Source: Geomonas paludis (GTDB lineage Bacteria > Desulfobacterota > Desulfuromonadia > Geobacterales > Geobacteraceae). From it: DNA of 64,000 nucleotides. The position numbers and the translations under genes are program-made. The notes beneath the pieces are model-generated. The model was not told where the DNA came from. It saw nothing but the letters and a program-made list of their open reading frames with translations, and did not search any database. This document shows positions 49,864 through 60,760 of this stretch, piece by piece. The stretch is taken from NCBI RefSeq assembly GCF_014193585.1, contig NZ_BLXY01000002.1, positions 930,001-994,000 of the forward strand. The letters are read 5' to 3'. Position 1 is the stretch's first letter. The number at the start of each line of letters is the position of its first letter.

Positions 49864-52827
49864 ATGAAAACCACTACCGCCGCATTGAAGAGACTGAGCG
49901 CCGCTACCATGGAGAACCGCAGCTGGCTAATGGAGCAGTTCCCCCCCTATTTCTTCATCGCCATGAAGGACGAGCCCGAGGCGATGGCCATGCTGGAGCG
50001 CGAGATGGCGACGCTGGCCCACAACCGCCGGCTGGTGCTCGCGGACCGGGACAAGTGCCTGATCCAGGCGCTCCCCAACGTGCCGGGGTCGCTGTACGAC
50101 ACGCTGCGCCGCATCCCGGAACGCGAGATCTCCTACGCCATGATCGCCCACTCGGAGAGCCCGCTCCCCGGCAGCGACCGCACCCTGGAGATCCAGCGCT
50201 TCGAGTTCGATAGAAAGAGCAACAAGGAGATCCAGGACGGCGGGGACGTGGTCATCCCGGCGGGGATCCGCGCCAAGGTCGCCGCCTCGCTGCGCCAAAG
50301 CTACCCCGACTTCGTCATGGGGGAACTCGACCGCCTGCTGCGCATGCTCTGGCTCAACAACGAGAAGTACGTGCGCATGGCATGGCCGGAGCGGGTGGCC
50401 CAGGTGGTCAACCTGTACCAGAAGGGGGTCAAGGCCGGCGGGCTCTACCTGGACGTCGAGGAGATGGAGGGGGGGCGTGAATCGCGCATCCACTTCGCGG
50501 TGGGCAACCCGCCGCAAAACGACTTCCTGCTCCAGGTGATGGAGGTCTTCAACCGCCTGGACCTGGGGGTGAACCGCGCCTACTGCCTCACCATCTCCAA
50601 CGGCACCCACCCCTACTTCCTGGGGACCTTCTACGTGCGCCGCCGCGACGGCCACGTGCTCTCCCGCGACAGCGAACTGTTCAGCCGCCTGAAGGACGAG
50701 CTGTGCAACACCCAGATCCTCGCCACCACCTCGATCGCCTACCGCGACTTCGTCACCCGCGGGACCTTCAGCGGCAGGGAGGGGTCGCTCATCAACGCCT
50801 TCATCGCTTTCACCCACACCAACCTCGCCCACAACCAGCCGGACCGTTTCGGCCTGGACGACGTGAAGAGCGCCTTCTTCGCGCACCCCGAGATCGCCCT
50901 GCAACTGGCCGAGCTCTTCTCGGTCCGCTTCGACCCGGCCGTCAACGAGCGGGCGACGCGCTACGCCGAGAAGCTCGAGGAGACCGAGCGGCTGGTCTCC
51001 GACTACAACACCGGGCACCGCTACCTGGACGAGGTGCGCCGCGCCATCTTCCGCTGCTGCCTCATCTTCATCAAGCACACCCTGAAGACCAACTTCTACG
51101 TGCTGCAAAAACAGGCGCTCGCCTTCCGGCTCGATCCCTCCTACCTGACCGAACTGGGTGCGGACTTCACCTCGGACCTCCCCTCCGCCCTCCCCTTCCG
51201 GGTCACCTTCTTCTTCAGCCGCTTCGGTTTCGGCTACCACATCGGCTTCTCGGACATCGCCCGCGGCGGCTGGCGCACCGTCATCGCCAGAAACGGCGAC
51301 GACTTCATCACCAACGCCAACACCATCTTCCGGGAGAACTTCGTCCTGGCCCACACCCAGCACCTGAAGAACAAGGACATCTACGAGGGTGGCTCGAAAC
51401 TGGTGCTGATCCTGGACGCGGGAGACCTGCAGAGAAGCGGCGAGCGCGACCAGGAGGTGTTGCGCCTGTACAAGCTGCAGTACGGCGTCGCCAACGCCTT
51501 TTTGGACATCTTCGTCACCGACCACGGCGTGGCCAGGCTCCCGGCGGTGGTGGACTACTACCGTGAGGACGAGCCGATCGAGCTCGGGCCGGACGAGAAC
51601 ATGCACGATGCCATGATCGAGAGCATCGCCCGCATCTCCAAGGAGCGCGGCTACCTCCTGGGCATCGGCATCATGTCCAGCAAGAAGGTGGGGATCAACC
51701 ACAAGGAGTTCGGGGTCACCTCGACCGGCGTGGTCCGCTTCGCGGAGATCACCATGGCGGACCTGGGCATCGACATGGTGCACGACGCCTTCAGCGTCAA
51801 GTTCACCGGCGGCCCCAACGGGGACGTGGCGGGCAACGCCATGCGCATCATGCTGGAGCGCTACCCGAGGATGCAGATCCGCCTGATCCTGGACGGCACC
51901 GCGGCGCTGTTCGATCCGCAGGGTGCGCGCCACGGCGAACTGTCGCGCATGCTCCTCAAGGAGGACCTGGACGGCTTCAACCCGCAGGCGCTGCACGAAG
52001 GGGGCTTCATGCTCTTTAGAAGCGGCAGCAGGACCGAGGGGCTGAAGACCCTGTACCGCAAGGTGACCATGGGGGCGGACGGCCTTTGCGAGCAGTGGAT
52101 CTCCATCGACGAGTTCTCGCGCGAGTTCGGGGACCTGGTCTTCACCACCGAGGCCGACCTGTTCATCCCCGGCGGCGGGCGCCCGGAAACCATCGACGCC
52201 GGCAACTGGGAGCGCTTCTTCCTCCCCGACGGCACCCCTTCGGCGCGGGCCATCATCGAGGGGGCCAACTCCTTCATCACCCCGCAGGCGCGGGAGCTCT
52301 TGCAGAAACGGGGCGTCATCATCATGCGCGACGCCTCGGCCAACAAGTGCGGCGTGATCTCCTCCTCCTACGAGATCATCGCCAACCTGCTCATGAAGGA
52401 CAGCGAGTTCCTGGCCGACAAGGAGGAGTACGTGGCCGGGGTGATCGCCATACTGGAAAAGCGGGCCGCCGACGAGGCGCGGCTGATCCTCAAGCGCCAC
52501 CGCGAGAGCCCGGCGCGCCCCTGCACCGAGATCTCCGACGCCATCAGCACCGAGATCAACGGCCACTACGCGCGCCTGTTCCGCTTCTTCCAGGGGCGCC
52601 CCGAACTTTTGGCGCAGGCGCCGTTTCGCCGGGTGATCCTGGCGCACCTCCCCGCGCTGGTGGCCGACAAGGCGCTGTACCGCCGCAGGATCGCGACCCT
52701 GCCCCAGAAGTACCTCTGCGCCATCCTGGCGGCGGAGTTGGGCTCCTCCATGGTGTACCGGGGCGACCAGGAAACCGAGTTCGAGGACATCCTGCGGCTG
52801 CACATCGACCGCAACTTCGCCGCCTGA
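49864..52827 (+). CDS. NAD-specific glutamate dehydrogenase, large (about 110 kDa) type
   Basis: A 987-residue protein, larger than the 450-residue hexameric enzymes and shorter than the 1600-residue type. The N-terminal half (about 1-430) has no clear domain; it is an ACT-like regulatory part in related enzymes. The catalytic core (about 455-900) has GFSDIARGGWRTVIARNGDD, EGGSKLVLILDAGDL, the NAD fold GGPNGDVAGNAM and EGANSFITPQAREL. It deaminates glutamate to 2-oxoglutarate. It follows the dicarboxylate carrier after a repeat-filled gap, consistent with use of amino or dicarboxylic acids. Confidence 0.9.
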   Translation: MKTTTAALKRLSAATMENRSWLMEQFPPYFFIAMKDEPEAMAMLEREMATLAHNRRLVLADRDKCLIQALPNVPGSLYDTLRRIPEREISYAMIAHSESPLPGSDRTLEIQRFEFDRKSNKEIQDGGDVVIPAGIRAKVAASLRQSYPDFVMGELDRLLRMLWLNNEKYVRMAWPERVAQVVNLYQKGVKAGGLYLDVEEMEGGRESRIHFAVGNPPQNDFLLQVMEVFNRLDLGVNRAYCLTISNGTHPYFLGTFYVRRRDGHVLSRDSELFSRLKDELCNTQILATTSIAYRDFVTRGTFSGREGSLINAFIAFTHTNLAHNQPDRFGLDDVKSAFFAHPEIALQLAELFSVRFDPAVNERATRYAEKLEETERLVSDYNTGHRYLDEVRRAIFRCCLIFIKHTLKTNFYVLQKQALAFRLDPSYLTELGADFTSDLPSALPFRVTFFFSRFGFGYHIGFSDIARGGWRTVIARNGDDFITNANTIFRENFVLAHTQHLKNKDIYEGGSKLVLILDAGDLQRSGERDQEVLRLYKLQYGVANAFLDIFVTDHGVARLPAVVDYYREDEPIELGPDENMHDAMIESIARISKERGYLLGIGIMSSKKVGINHKEFGVTSTGVVRFAEITMADLGIDMVHDAFSVKFTGGPNGDVAGNAMRIMLERYPRMQIRLILDGTAALFDPQGARHGELSRMLLKEDLDGFNPQALHEGGFMLFRSGSRTEGLKTLYRKVTMGADGLCEQWISIDEFSREFGDLVFTTEADLFIPGGGRPETIDAGNWERFFLPDGTPSARAIIEGANSFITPQARELLQKRGVIIMRDASANKCGVISSSYEIIANLLMKDSEFLADKEEYVAGVIAILEKRAADEARLILKRHRESPARPCTEISDAISTEINGHYARLFRFFQGRPELLAQAPFRRVILAHLPALVADKALYRRRIATLPQKYLCAILAAELGSSMVYRGDQETEFEDILRLHIDRNFAA

Positions 52828-52863
52828 GCCCCCGTCCCCCTTCCCTCACCGCGGCACCCTTAC

Positions 52864-52887
52864 CAGCCCGCCGGCAACGGCGGGCTG
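52864..52887 (+). terminator. Probable terminator after the glutamate dehydrogenase gene
   Basis: Strong hairpin CAGCCCGCCG/CGGCGGGCTG with a GCAA tetraloop, followed by CTTTCGTTTG. The T-rich tail is imperfect, so termination is likely but not certain. Confidence 0.6.
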
Positions 52888-53071
52888 CTTTCGTTTGTGC
52901 AACAAGGTTTTGCTGCTATTATCATTAAGTTGCGCGCGGGCCGCCCCCGCTCAACCGCGTCCCCTCCCGTCAGGGGAGGGGAAGAGCCGGCGTCCGAACA
53001 ACACCGGGGCTCAACCTTTCTGGCCAACTGCCGATGAGGAGCGCATCGCACCGATCTTCCGGAGGAACGCA

Positions 53072-55609
53072 GTGTCTTACCTCAACGGCCCACATCCCCA
53101 CCCACGCAACCGCTCGGCGGCGGTACGCTACAGCGCCATCCTGTTCGCCACCTTCCTGGTCGTGTTCGGCCTGATAGTCTGGTTCACCGAAGGCAACAAC
53201 CTCAAGGCGAAGCAAAGCGACCTGGCCAGCAGGGCGCGGACCTTCAGCGGATCGCTGCAACTGACCCTGGAAGGGGACGCGAGCTACCTGGGGCTGTTGG
53301 CCCTGGACCGGGCCTCGGGCAAACTCACCCACGAGCTTTTCCAGGAGCGCGCCGGGCAGTACGTGCAGGCCCACCCCCAGCTGATCAACATCACCTGGGT
53401 CGACGCCGACTTCTTCATCACCGACGTGGCGCCGCTGGCACAGAACCAGCAGATCGTCGGCCTGCAGCTGAACCTCCCCGAGCCCAAGCGGGCCTCGGCC
53501 CTGGCCAAGCAACTGCGCAAGCCGGTCTATACCCGCCCCTTCGAGGCCATCCAGGGCCGCGCCTCCTTCGAGGTCTGGGTCCCGGTGTACCGCGGGGACA
53601 CCTTCCTCGGGCTCTTCGGAGGGATCTATTCCTGCGACAGGCTCCTGCAGCAGCTGATCGCCCATACCCAGCAGCGCCTGTACCACCTGAGCCTCACCGA
53701 CCCAAACGGCCGCCTTTTGGCCACCATGCCGCATGCCGCGCCCCTGGACCGGCACTTCGCCAAGGAGTGGGCGGTCACCGATCCGGAGAGCGGGGTGATG
53801 CTGCGGGTAACCCGCTACCAGGGGCGCACAGACTGGCGCCTGTACCTGTTGAAGGCGATCTCGCTCCTTTTGGTGCTGGGGATGTCCTACACGCTCTACA
53901 ACCTCAAGGTCGAAATCGAGGAGCGCAAGCACGCCGAGGAGGAGATCAAGAAGCAGGCCGCGCTTTTGGAAGAGGAAATCTCCGAGCGCCAGGCGGCCCA
54001 GGAATCGCTGCAGGAGCAGGCGGCGCTTCTGGAGGAGGAGATCACCGAGCGCTGGCAGGCGGAGGAGGCGCTCAGGGAGAGCGAGGAGCGGCTCAGGCTG
54101 CTGCTGGATTCCACCGGCGAGGCGATCTACGGCATCGACGTCGACGGCATCTGCACCTTCTGCAACCGGGCCTGCCTGAGGATGCTGGGCTACCAAAGCG
54201 ACAGCGATCTTTTGGGCAAGAACATCCACGACATCATGCACCACAGCTACCCCGACGGCCGCCCCATGCCCCAGGAGGAGTGCAGCGCCCACAACAGCAT
54301 GTTGCAGGGCAAGGGGAGCCACGTGGAAGACGAGGTGTTCTGGCGCGCCGACGGCAGCAGCTTCCCGGTTGAGTACTGGTCCTACCCCCAGGTGAAGGAG
54401 GCAAGGGTGGTGGGGGCCGTGGTGGCCTTCATCAACACCACCGAACGCAGGCACCTGGAAGAGCAGTTCCGCCAGTCGCAGAAGATGGAGTCGATCGGCC
54501 GTCTGGCCGGCGGGGTGGCCCACGACTTCAACAACATGCTGAGCGTCATCTCCGGCGCCGCCGAGCTTTCCAAGCGCAAGCTCGAGGACGGCGAGCCGAT
54601 CGGGCAATACCTGGAGCTGATCATCAACGCCGCCAGGCGCTCCGGCGACATCACCAGGCAGCTGTTGGCCTTCTCCCGCAAGGAGGTGGTGTCGCCCAAA
54701 CCGGTGCAGCTGAACCGGCTCATCGAGGACTCCATCAAGATCCTGACCAGGCTGATCAGCGAGGACGTGAAGCTCTCCTTCCATCCCGGCCCCGAGCTCT
54801 GGAGCGTCCTGATCGCCCCGTCGCAGGTGGACCAGATCCTGATGAACCTCGCGGTGAACGCCCGCGACGCCATGCCCGAGGGGGGCAGTCTCACCATCGA
54901 GACCGGCAACGTCAGGATCCCCAGCCACTACGCCTACCTGCATCCCGAGGCGAGGCCGGGGGACTACGTGCAGCTTACCGTGAGCGACACCGGCCATGGC
55001 ATGGACAAGGCGACCGCCGCCCACGTCTTCGAGCCCTTCTTCACCACCAAGGGACAGGGCAAGGGGACCGGACTGGGCCTCGCCACGGTGTACGGCATCG
55101 TCACCCAAAACGGCGGCTTCATCAACGTCTACAGCGAGCCGGGCCAGGGTGCCGTGTTCAAGATCTACCTGCCCCGCCTCCAGGAGAGCCCGGCGGCGCC
55201 GCAGGGGGACCGCCCCGAGGACGCCCCGCTGTCGGGGACGATCCTGCTGGTCGAGGACGAGGAGATGCTTTTGTGGCTCACCACGAGGCTCCTCGAGGAG
55301 ATGGGGCTCAAGGTGATCCAGGCGCAGAGCCCCCTGGAGGCGCTGGAGATCAGCCGGCAGCGCGGCGCCGAGATCGACCTGGTGCTGACCGACGTGGTGA
55401 TGCCGGAGATGAACGGCAGGGAGTTGTCGGAGCGGATCAGGGATAGCCTGCCGGAGATGAAGGTGCTCTTCATGTCCGGGCACACCTCCGACAACGTGAT
55501 CCAGCGCGGGGTGATAGAGGCCGGGATGCACTACATCCAGAAGCCCCTGGAAATGGAAAAGCTCAAGAGGAAGCTCTCGGAAATGCTGGCCAAGCGGCAA
55601 GAGCCTTGA
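53072..55609 (+). CDS. Membrane hybrid sensor histidine kinase (periplasmic sensor, PAS, kinase, receiver)
   Basis: GTG 53072 with GGAGG six bases upstream gives 845 residues; longer upstream frames lack a signal. Domains: membrane span (about 19-41), periplasmic Cache/CHASE-like sensor (about 42-262), second span (about 266-285), a coiled coil with a duplicated QAALLEEEI/ER unit (about 292-345), PAS (about 350-470), HisKA with His in GGVAHDFNNMLS, HATPase (GTGLGLATVYG) and a receiver (ILLVEDEEMLLWL, LTDVVMPEMNG). It is very similar in layout to the kinase at 14390-16957. The CheD gene starts 31 bp after the stop, suggesting cotranscription. Confidence 0.9.
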   Translation: MSYLNGPHPHPRNRSAAVRYSAILFATFLVVFGLIVWFTEGNNLKAKQSDLASRARTFSGSLQLTLEGDASYLGLLALDRASGKLTHELFQERAGQYVQAHPQLINITWVDADFFITDVAPLAQNQQIVGLQLNLPEPKRASALAKQLRKPVYTRPFEAIQGRASFEVWVPVYRGDTFLGLFGGIYSCDRLLQQLIAHTQQRLYHLSLTDPNGRLLATMPHAAPLDRHFAKEWAVTDPESGVMLRVTRYQGRTDWRLYLLKAISLLLVLGMSYTLYNLKVEIEERKHAEEEIKKQAALLEEEISERQAAQESLQEQAALLEEEITERWQAEEALRESEERLRLLLDSTGEAIYGIDVDGICTFCNRACLRMLGYQSDSDLLGKNIHDIMHHSYPDGRPMPQEECSAHNSMLQGKGSHVEDEVFWRADGSSFPVEYWSYPQVKEARVVGAVVAFINTTERRHLEEQFRQSQKMESIGRLAGGVAHDFNNMLSVISGAAELSKRKLEDGEPIGQYLELIINAARRSGDITRQLLAFSRKEVVSPKPVQLNRLIEDSIKILTRLISEDVKLSFHPGPELWSVLIAPSQVDQILMNLAVNARDAMPEGGSLTIETGNVRIPSHYAYLHPEARPGDYVQLTVSDTGHGMDKATAAHVFEPFFTTKGQGKGTGLGLATVYGIVTQNGGFINVYSEPGQGAVFKIYLPRLQESPAAPQGDRPEDAPLSGTILLVEDEEMLLWLTTRLLEEMGLKVIQAQSPLEALEISRQRGAEIDLVLTDVVMPEMNGRELSERIRDSLPEMKVLFMSGHTSDNVIQRGVIEAGMHYIQKPLEMEKLKRKLSEMLAKRQEP

Positions 55610-55640
55610 CGCGGGTCGCCAGCTACGCGGCGGGTGGGGC

Positions 55641-56237
55641 ATGAAGGTCGAGAAATACCAAAACGGCGAGCGGGTCACCATCGCGCCGGGCGAATTCTAC
55701 GTCACCGGGAAGCCCGGGGTGATCACCACCCTGCTCGGCTCCTGCATCGCCGCGTGCCTGTACGACCCGGGCCGGCGTCTGATCGGCATGAACCACTTCA
55801 TGCTGAGCAACCCGCGCTACTCCAAGGAGTTGCCGCTCAACATCACCGACGCGGGGCGCTACGGCATCCATGCCATGGACCTCTTGATCAACGCCATGAT
55901 GGCCAACGGGACCGACCGCTTCCGGATCAGGGCCAAGATCTTCGGGGGAGCCACCATCATCAACCCGGGCGCGGTCACCGACAACTTCTTCTGCGTGGGG
56001 CAGGTGAACTGCCGCTTCATCCTGCAGTACCTGGAAAAGGAACGGATACCGATCGACGCCATGGACATCGGCGGGGACTTCGGGAGGGTGATCCACTTCT
56101 CCAACGGCGACTTTTCCGTGCACCGCCGCAAGGTCGATTCAAGCCGCAGCAGCAAACTGGCCGAACGCGACCGCTACTGCTGGCAGAAGGCGATCGAGCA
56201 GCAACAGGCCGCGCTCACCGAGGTCGACCTGTGGTAA
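55641..56237 (+). CDS. cheD: Chemoreceptor glutamine deamidase CheD
   Basis: A 198-residue protein. The catalytic residues T29, C35 (LLGSCIAACLYD) and H52 (GMNHFML) keep the spacing of the characterised CheD of Thermotoga (T21, C27, H44). CheD deamidates receptor glutamines and interacts with CheC-type phosphatases. The C-terminal 40 residues are charged and unlike the usual core. It is not in a chemotaxis operon but follows a hybrid kinase at 31 bp. A chemoreceptor gene lies 12 kb away at 42158-44056. Confidence 0.92.
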   Translation: MKVEKYQNGERVTIAPGEFYVTGKPGVITTLLGSCIAACLYDPGRRLIGMNHFMLSNPRYSKELPLNITDAGRYGIHAMDLLINAMMANGTDRFRIRAKIFGGATIINPGAVTDNFFCVGQVNCRFILQYLEKERIPIDAMDIGGDFGRVIHFSNGDFSVHRRKVDSSRSSKLAERDRYCWQKAIEQQQAALTEVDLW

Positions 56238-56259
56238 ACGGGAAAGGAAGGACCAGCTG

Positions 56260-56721
56260 ATGAAGATGTACCTGATGAAGCAGGAACAGCTGCTGCCCCT
56301 GTCACCGGAACAGGCCTGGGAGTTTTTCGTGCACCCGGGCAACCTGCCGCGCATAACACCGCCCAACCTCGGCTTCAAGATCACCGGGGAGCTTCCCGAT
56401 AAGATGCACGCCGGCATGATCGTCACCTACACGGTGACCCCCTTTCTCGGGATGGCGGTCAACTGGGTCACCGAGATCACCCACATGCAGGAGCCGTACT
56501 TCTTCGTGGACGAACAGCGCTTCGGGCCGTACCGGATGTGGCATCACCAGCACATCTTCACGGAGACGCCGCAGGGGACGCTGATGACCGACCTGGTGCA
56601 CTACGTGCTCCCCTTCGGGCCCCTGGGGCGGGTCGCGGCGCCCCTGGTGGCGCGCCGGGTGCGCGGCATCTTCGACTACCGCCGCGAAGCCCTAGCCCGG
56701 GAACTGGGCTTTCCCGTGTAG
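56260..56721 (+). CDS. SRPBCC (START/Bet v1-like) family protein
   Basis: A 153-residue protein of the ligand-binding SRPBCC group (polyketide cyclase/CoxG-like). EQAWEFFVHPGNLPRITPPN and FVDEQRFGPYRMWHHQHIF are family motifs. It forms a hydrophobic pocket that binds lipophilic compounds; the ligand is unknown. It starts 22 bp after cheD, after AAAGGAAGGACCAGCTG, and is followed by a strong terminator. It is the last gene of the kinase-cheD unit. Confidence 0.8.
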   Translation: MKMYLMKQEQLLPLSPEQAWEFFVHPGNLPRITPPNLGFKITGELPDKMHAGMIVTYTVTPFLGMAVNWVTEITHMQEPYFFVDEQRFGPYRMWHHQHIFTETPQGTLMTDLVHYVLPFGPLGRVAAPLVARRVRGIFDYRREALARELGFPV

Positions 56722-56726
56722 ACCAG

Positions 56727-56758
56727 GGGCAGGCGCAAAAAGAGCCTGCCCATTTTTT
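56727..56758 (+). terminator. Rho-independent terminator after the SRPBCC gene
   Basis: The stem GGGCAGGC/GCCTGCCC has a 9-nt loop and is followed by ATTTTTT, six bases after the stop codon. Confidence 0.9.
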
Positions 56759-56954
56759 ATGCAAAAAGGTAAAAAACCATGATCTGCGGGGAGAAAGGAG
56801 TCCCATCCCAAAAGTTATCCACAGCCTTTTCCACCAAACTGTGTACAGCGAAGCCGCGCCCAGATGGGTGCTAGCTCCAGGGCGCTGTTTTTATGCACTT
56901 TCCCGCCATTTTGCGCAGCTTCGACATTATATTGACGAAAACTAATGTTGAAGA

Positions 56955-57248
56955 CTAGCCCTTGCCGCCCCAAAGCGGGTCGTCGAAGAACTGGCGCCTG
57001 AGCTGTTCGTCCGGGTTCTGCTCGTAGAACTCCTCTTCTGCAAAGGAAAAACGGTAGTCGGCAAGGTAGTCGAGCAGCACCCGGTAGGCGGCATTGACCT
57101 TCCTCATCTCGTCGCTGTCCGCCGGTGCCCCCAGGTCGGGATGATGTCTTTTCACCAGTTCGCGGTGCCGGTTCTTGATCTCCCTGAGGCTCGCCCGCTC
57201 CTCCAGGCCAAACACCGCCAGGGCCAGCTGCAACTCCTTGTAGGTCAT
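56955..57248 (-). CDS. Short J-domain (DnaJ-like) protein
   Basis: ATG 57248 overlaps the transaldolase stop (ATGA, 57245-57248), giving 97 residues. The J domain (about 3-65) has the HPD motif in VKRHHPDLGAP, and LREIKNRHRELVKRHHPD. No G/F or zinc domain follows. It ends with an acidic, Phe-rich tail (EEEFYEQNPDEQLRRQFFDD). J-domains recruit Hsp70. Its place as third gene after transketolase and transaldolase is unusual; a specific client is not evident. Confidence 0.85.
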   Translation of the reverse strand: MTYKELQLALAVFGLEERASLREIKNRHRELVKRHHPDLGAPADSDEMRKVNAAYRVLLDYLADYRFSFAEEEFYEQNPDEQLRRQFFDDPLWGGKG

Positions 57249-58393
57249 CCCCCTCCCTCCCGGCCTCCCGCGAGCGCCGCGCTCCGTTTCAGCTCGATGT
57301 TGCGCAACAGGCTGTCGTAGGGGCGGGCCAGCCGCTGCACCCCCTCGTCCTCCAGTTCCTGGGCCAGCCGGTCCGGGTCGATCCCCAGCGCGCAGAGCTG
57401 TTCCAGCAGGGCCTGGGCGTCCTGCGCCCCCAGGTCGAGCCGGCTCACCGGGCGCCCCCGCTCGCGGTAGGCGGCCAGCACGCCGGGGGACATGACCTGC
57501 ACCGTCTCCGGCCCGACCAACGCCTCGGGATAGCGCAGGTCGAAGCTCGCGGCTTCCTTCGCGCCCGAGCAGACCCAGGCCAGCCGCTGCGGTCTTCCCC
57601 CCCGCGCCGCCAGCGCCAGGAAGCGGCTGTCGCGGTGCATCTCGCGGTTCACGCCGCGCAGCACCTTGGCCAGGGCGATGCCCCCCTCCCCCCTGAGCGC
57701 CCCGGCCAGCACCCTGCCGGAGTCGCTCGCCAGCGCCACGCGGGAGAGAAGCGGCTCCAGCACCCGGTCGATCCCCCCCAGCGGCAGCCCCACCACCGAG
57801 GCCACCCGTTCCAGCGGCAGTCCGCGCGCGGCGCGCCGGGAGAGGCCGTCCAGGTACGCCTCGGCGACGGCGCGGTAACGGGGGACGCTGAAGACGGGAT
57901 CCACGCGCACGTTCACCGCCTCGCTCACAAGCTGGCGCAGGGCGGCCACCGCCTCGAGGGTGCCGGCCATCTTGATGAAGACGTTGGGGCGGTCGGCAAG
58001 GTCGCGCAAACGCCTGGCCTCCAGGACCATGGCGGAGGCGTCGTGGGCGAGGTGGGGGGAGAGCTCCAGGGTGACGAAACCGTCGCTGCCGCCGCTTTGC
58101 TGGTACACGGGAAGCAACAGGTCCGCCGCGGCCCTGACGTCGTCGACGAGCAGCGCGTCGTAGATGGAAAGCGGCGGGAGGCCGCTTTGGGCCAGATGCG
58201 CGATGTCGGCGTCGTAATCGCTTCCCGCGGCAATGGCATGTTCGAGGACGGCGGTGCTGCAGCCGACGCCGCTGACGCCGTCCTCCTGGATCAGGGCGAC
58301 CAGCTCCCCGGAGAGCAGGGCGCGGCGGCTGACGCCGTCGAGCCACACGCTCTGGCCGCACTGCAACAGCCTCGAGACCGGCGTATCCCTCAT
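57245..58393 (-). CDS. tal: Transaldolase (bacterial Tal, long type)
   Basis: ATG 58393 after AAGGAGCGACC gives 382 residues, the long form found in Geobacter and actinobacteria. The TIM-barrel Schiff-base lysine is in NVFIKMAGT, and ELSPHLAHD and DPVFSVPRYRAVAEAYLDGL are conserved. The enzyme exchanges dihydroxyacetone units between sedoheptulose-7-phosphate and glyceraldehyde-3-phosphate. It lies 49 bp downstream of transketolase and overlaps the J-domain gene by 4 bp. Together with transketolase it completes the non-oxidative pentose phosphate pathway. Confidence 0.9.
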   Translation of the reverse strand: MRDTPVSRLLQCGQSVWLDGVSRRALLSGELVALIQEDGVSGVGCSTAVLEHAIAAGSDYDADIAHLAQSGLPPLSIYDALLVDDVRAAADLLLPVYQQSGGSDGFVTLELSPHLAHDASAMVLEARRLRDLADRPNVFIKMAGTLEAVAALRQLVSEAVNVRVDPVFSVPRYRAVAEAYLDGLSRRAARGLPLERVASVVGLPLGGIDRVLEPLLSRVALASDSGRVLAGALRGEGGIALAKVLRGVNREMHRDSRFLALAARGGRPQRLAWVCSGAKEAASFDLRYPEALVGPETVQVMSPGVLAAYRERGRPVSRLDLGAQDAQALLEQLCALGIDPDRLAQELEDEGVQRLARPYDSLLRNIELKRSAALAGGREGGG

Positions 58394-58442
58394 GGTCGCT
58401 CCTTGCCGGGGCGCGCCCCGGACCGGCGCTACGCGCCGCGGT

Positions 58443-60515
<2,073 letters not shown>

Positions 60516-60760
60516 GGCGCTGCTCCTCGAGGTTGAAGTTGCGGGAGCATCGGCACTGTTTCCGCCACGCCTGTTCAGTGATCCCCACGGTAAGCTGTGG
60601 CGGGAACCTGCGATGCTTCCTGCCATGACTATAACAAGTGAAAGGGGAAATAGGAACTGAGTCCTCAATTGACAATGGACGAGTGACAATTGACAGTGTC
60701 TGCCGATCCTATGACTGCGCCTTTCATTCCCGATACAGTTTCAGCCCCGTCCGTCGCCGC
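60516..60760. other. Intergenic region upstream of tkt
   Basis: About 245 bp. It holds short direct repeats of the type TTGACAAT (60668-60690, three imperfect copies) of unknown meaning. The tkt promoter should lie here, but I see no clear -10/-35 pair. No gene. Confidence 0.35.

Noticed and set aside
49927-52803. Very long antisense open frames over glutamate dehydrogenase, thiolase, icmF and other genes
   Set aside because: High third-position GC keeps the opposite strand open; the sense frames have clear family motifs and the antisense ones do not.
56815-56823. TTATCCACA, a perfect DnaA box, with looser relatives nearby, as a possible replication origin
   Set aside because: Only one exact box, no AT-rich unwinding element or dnaA/dnaN neighbour; a single 9-mer is expected by chance.
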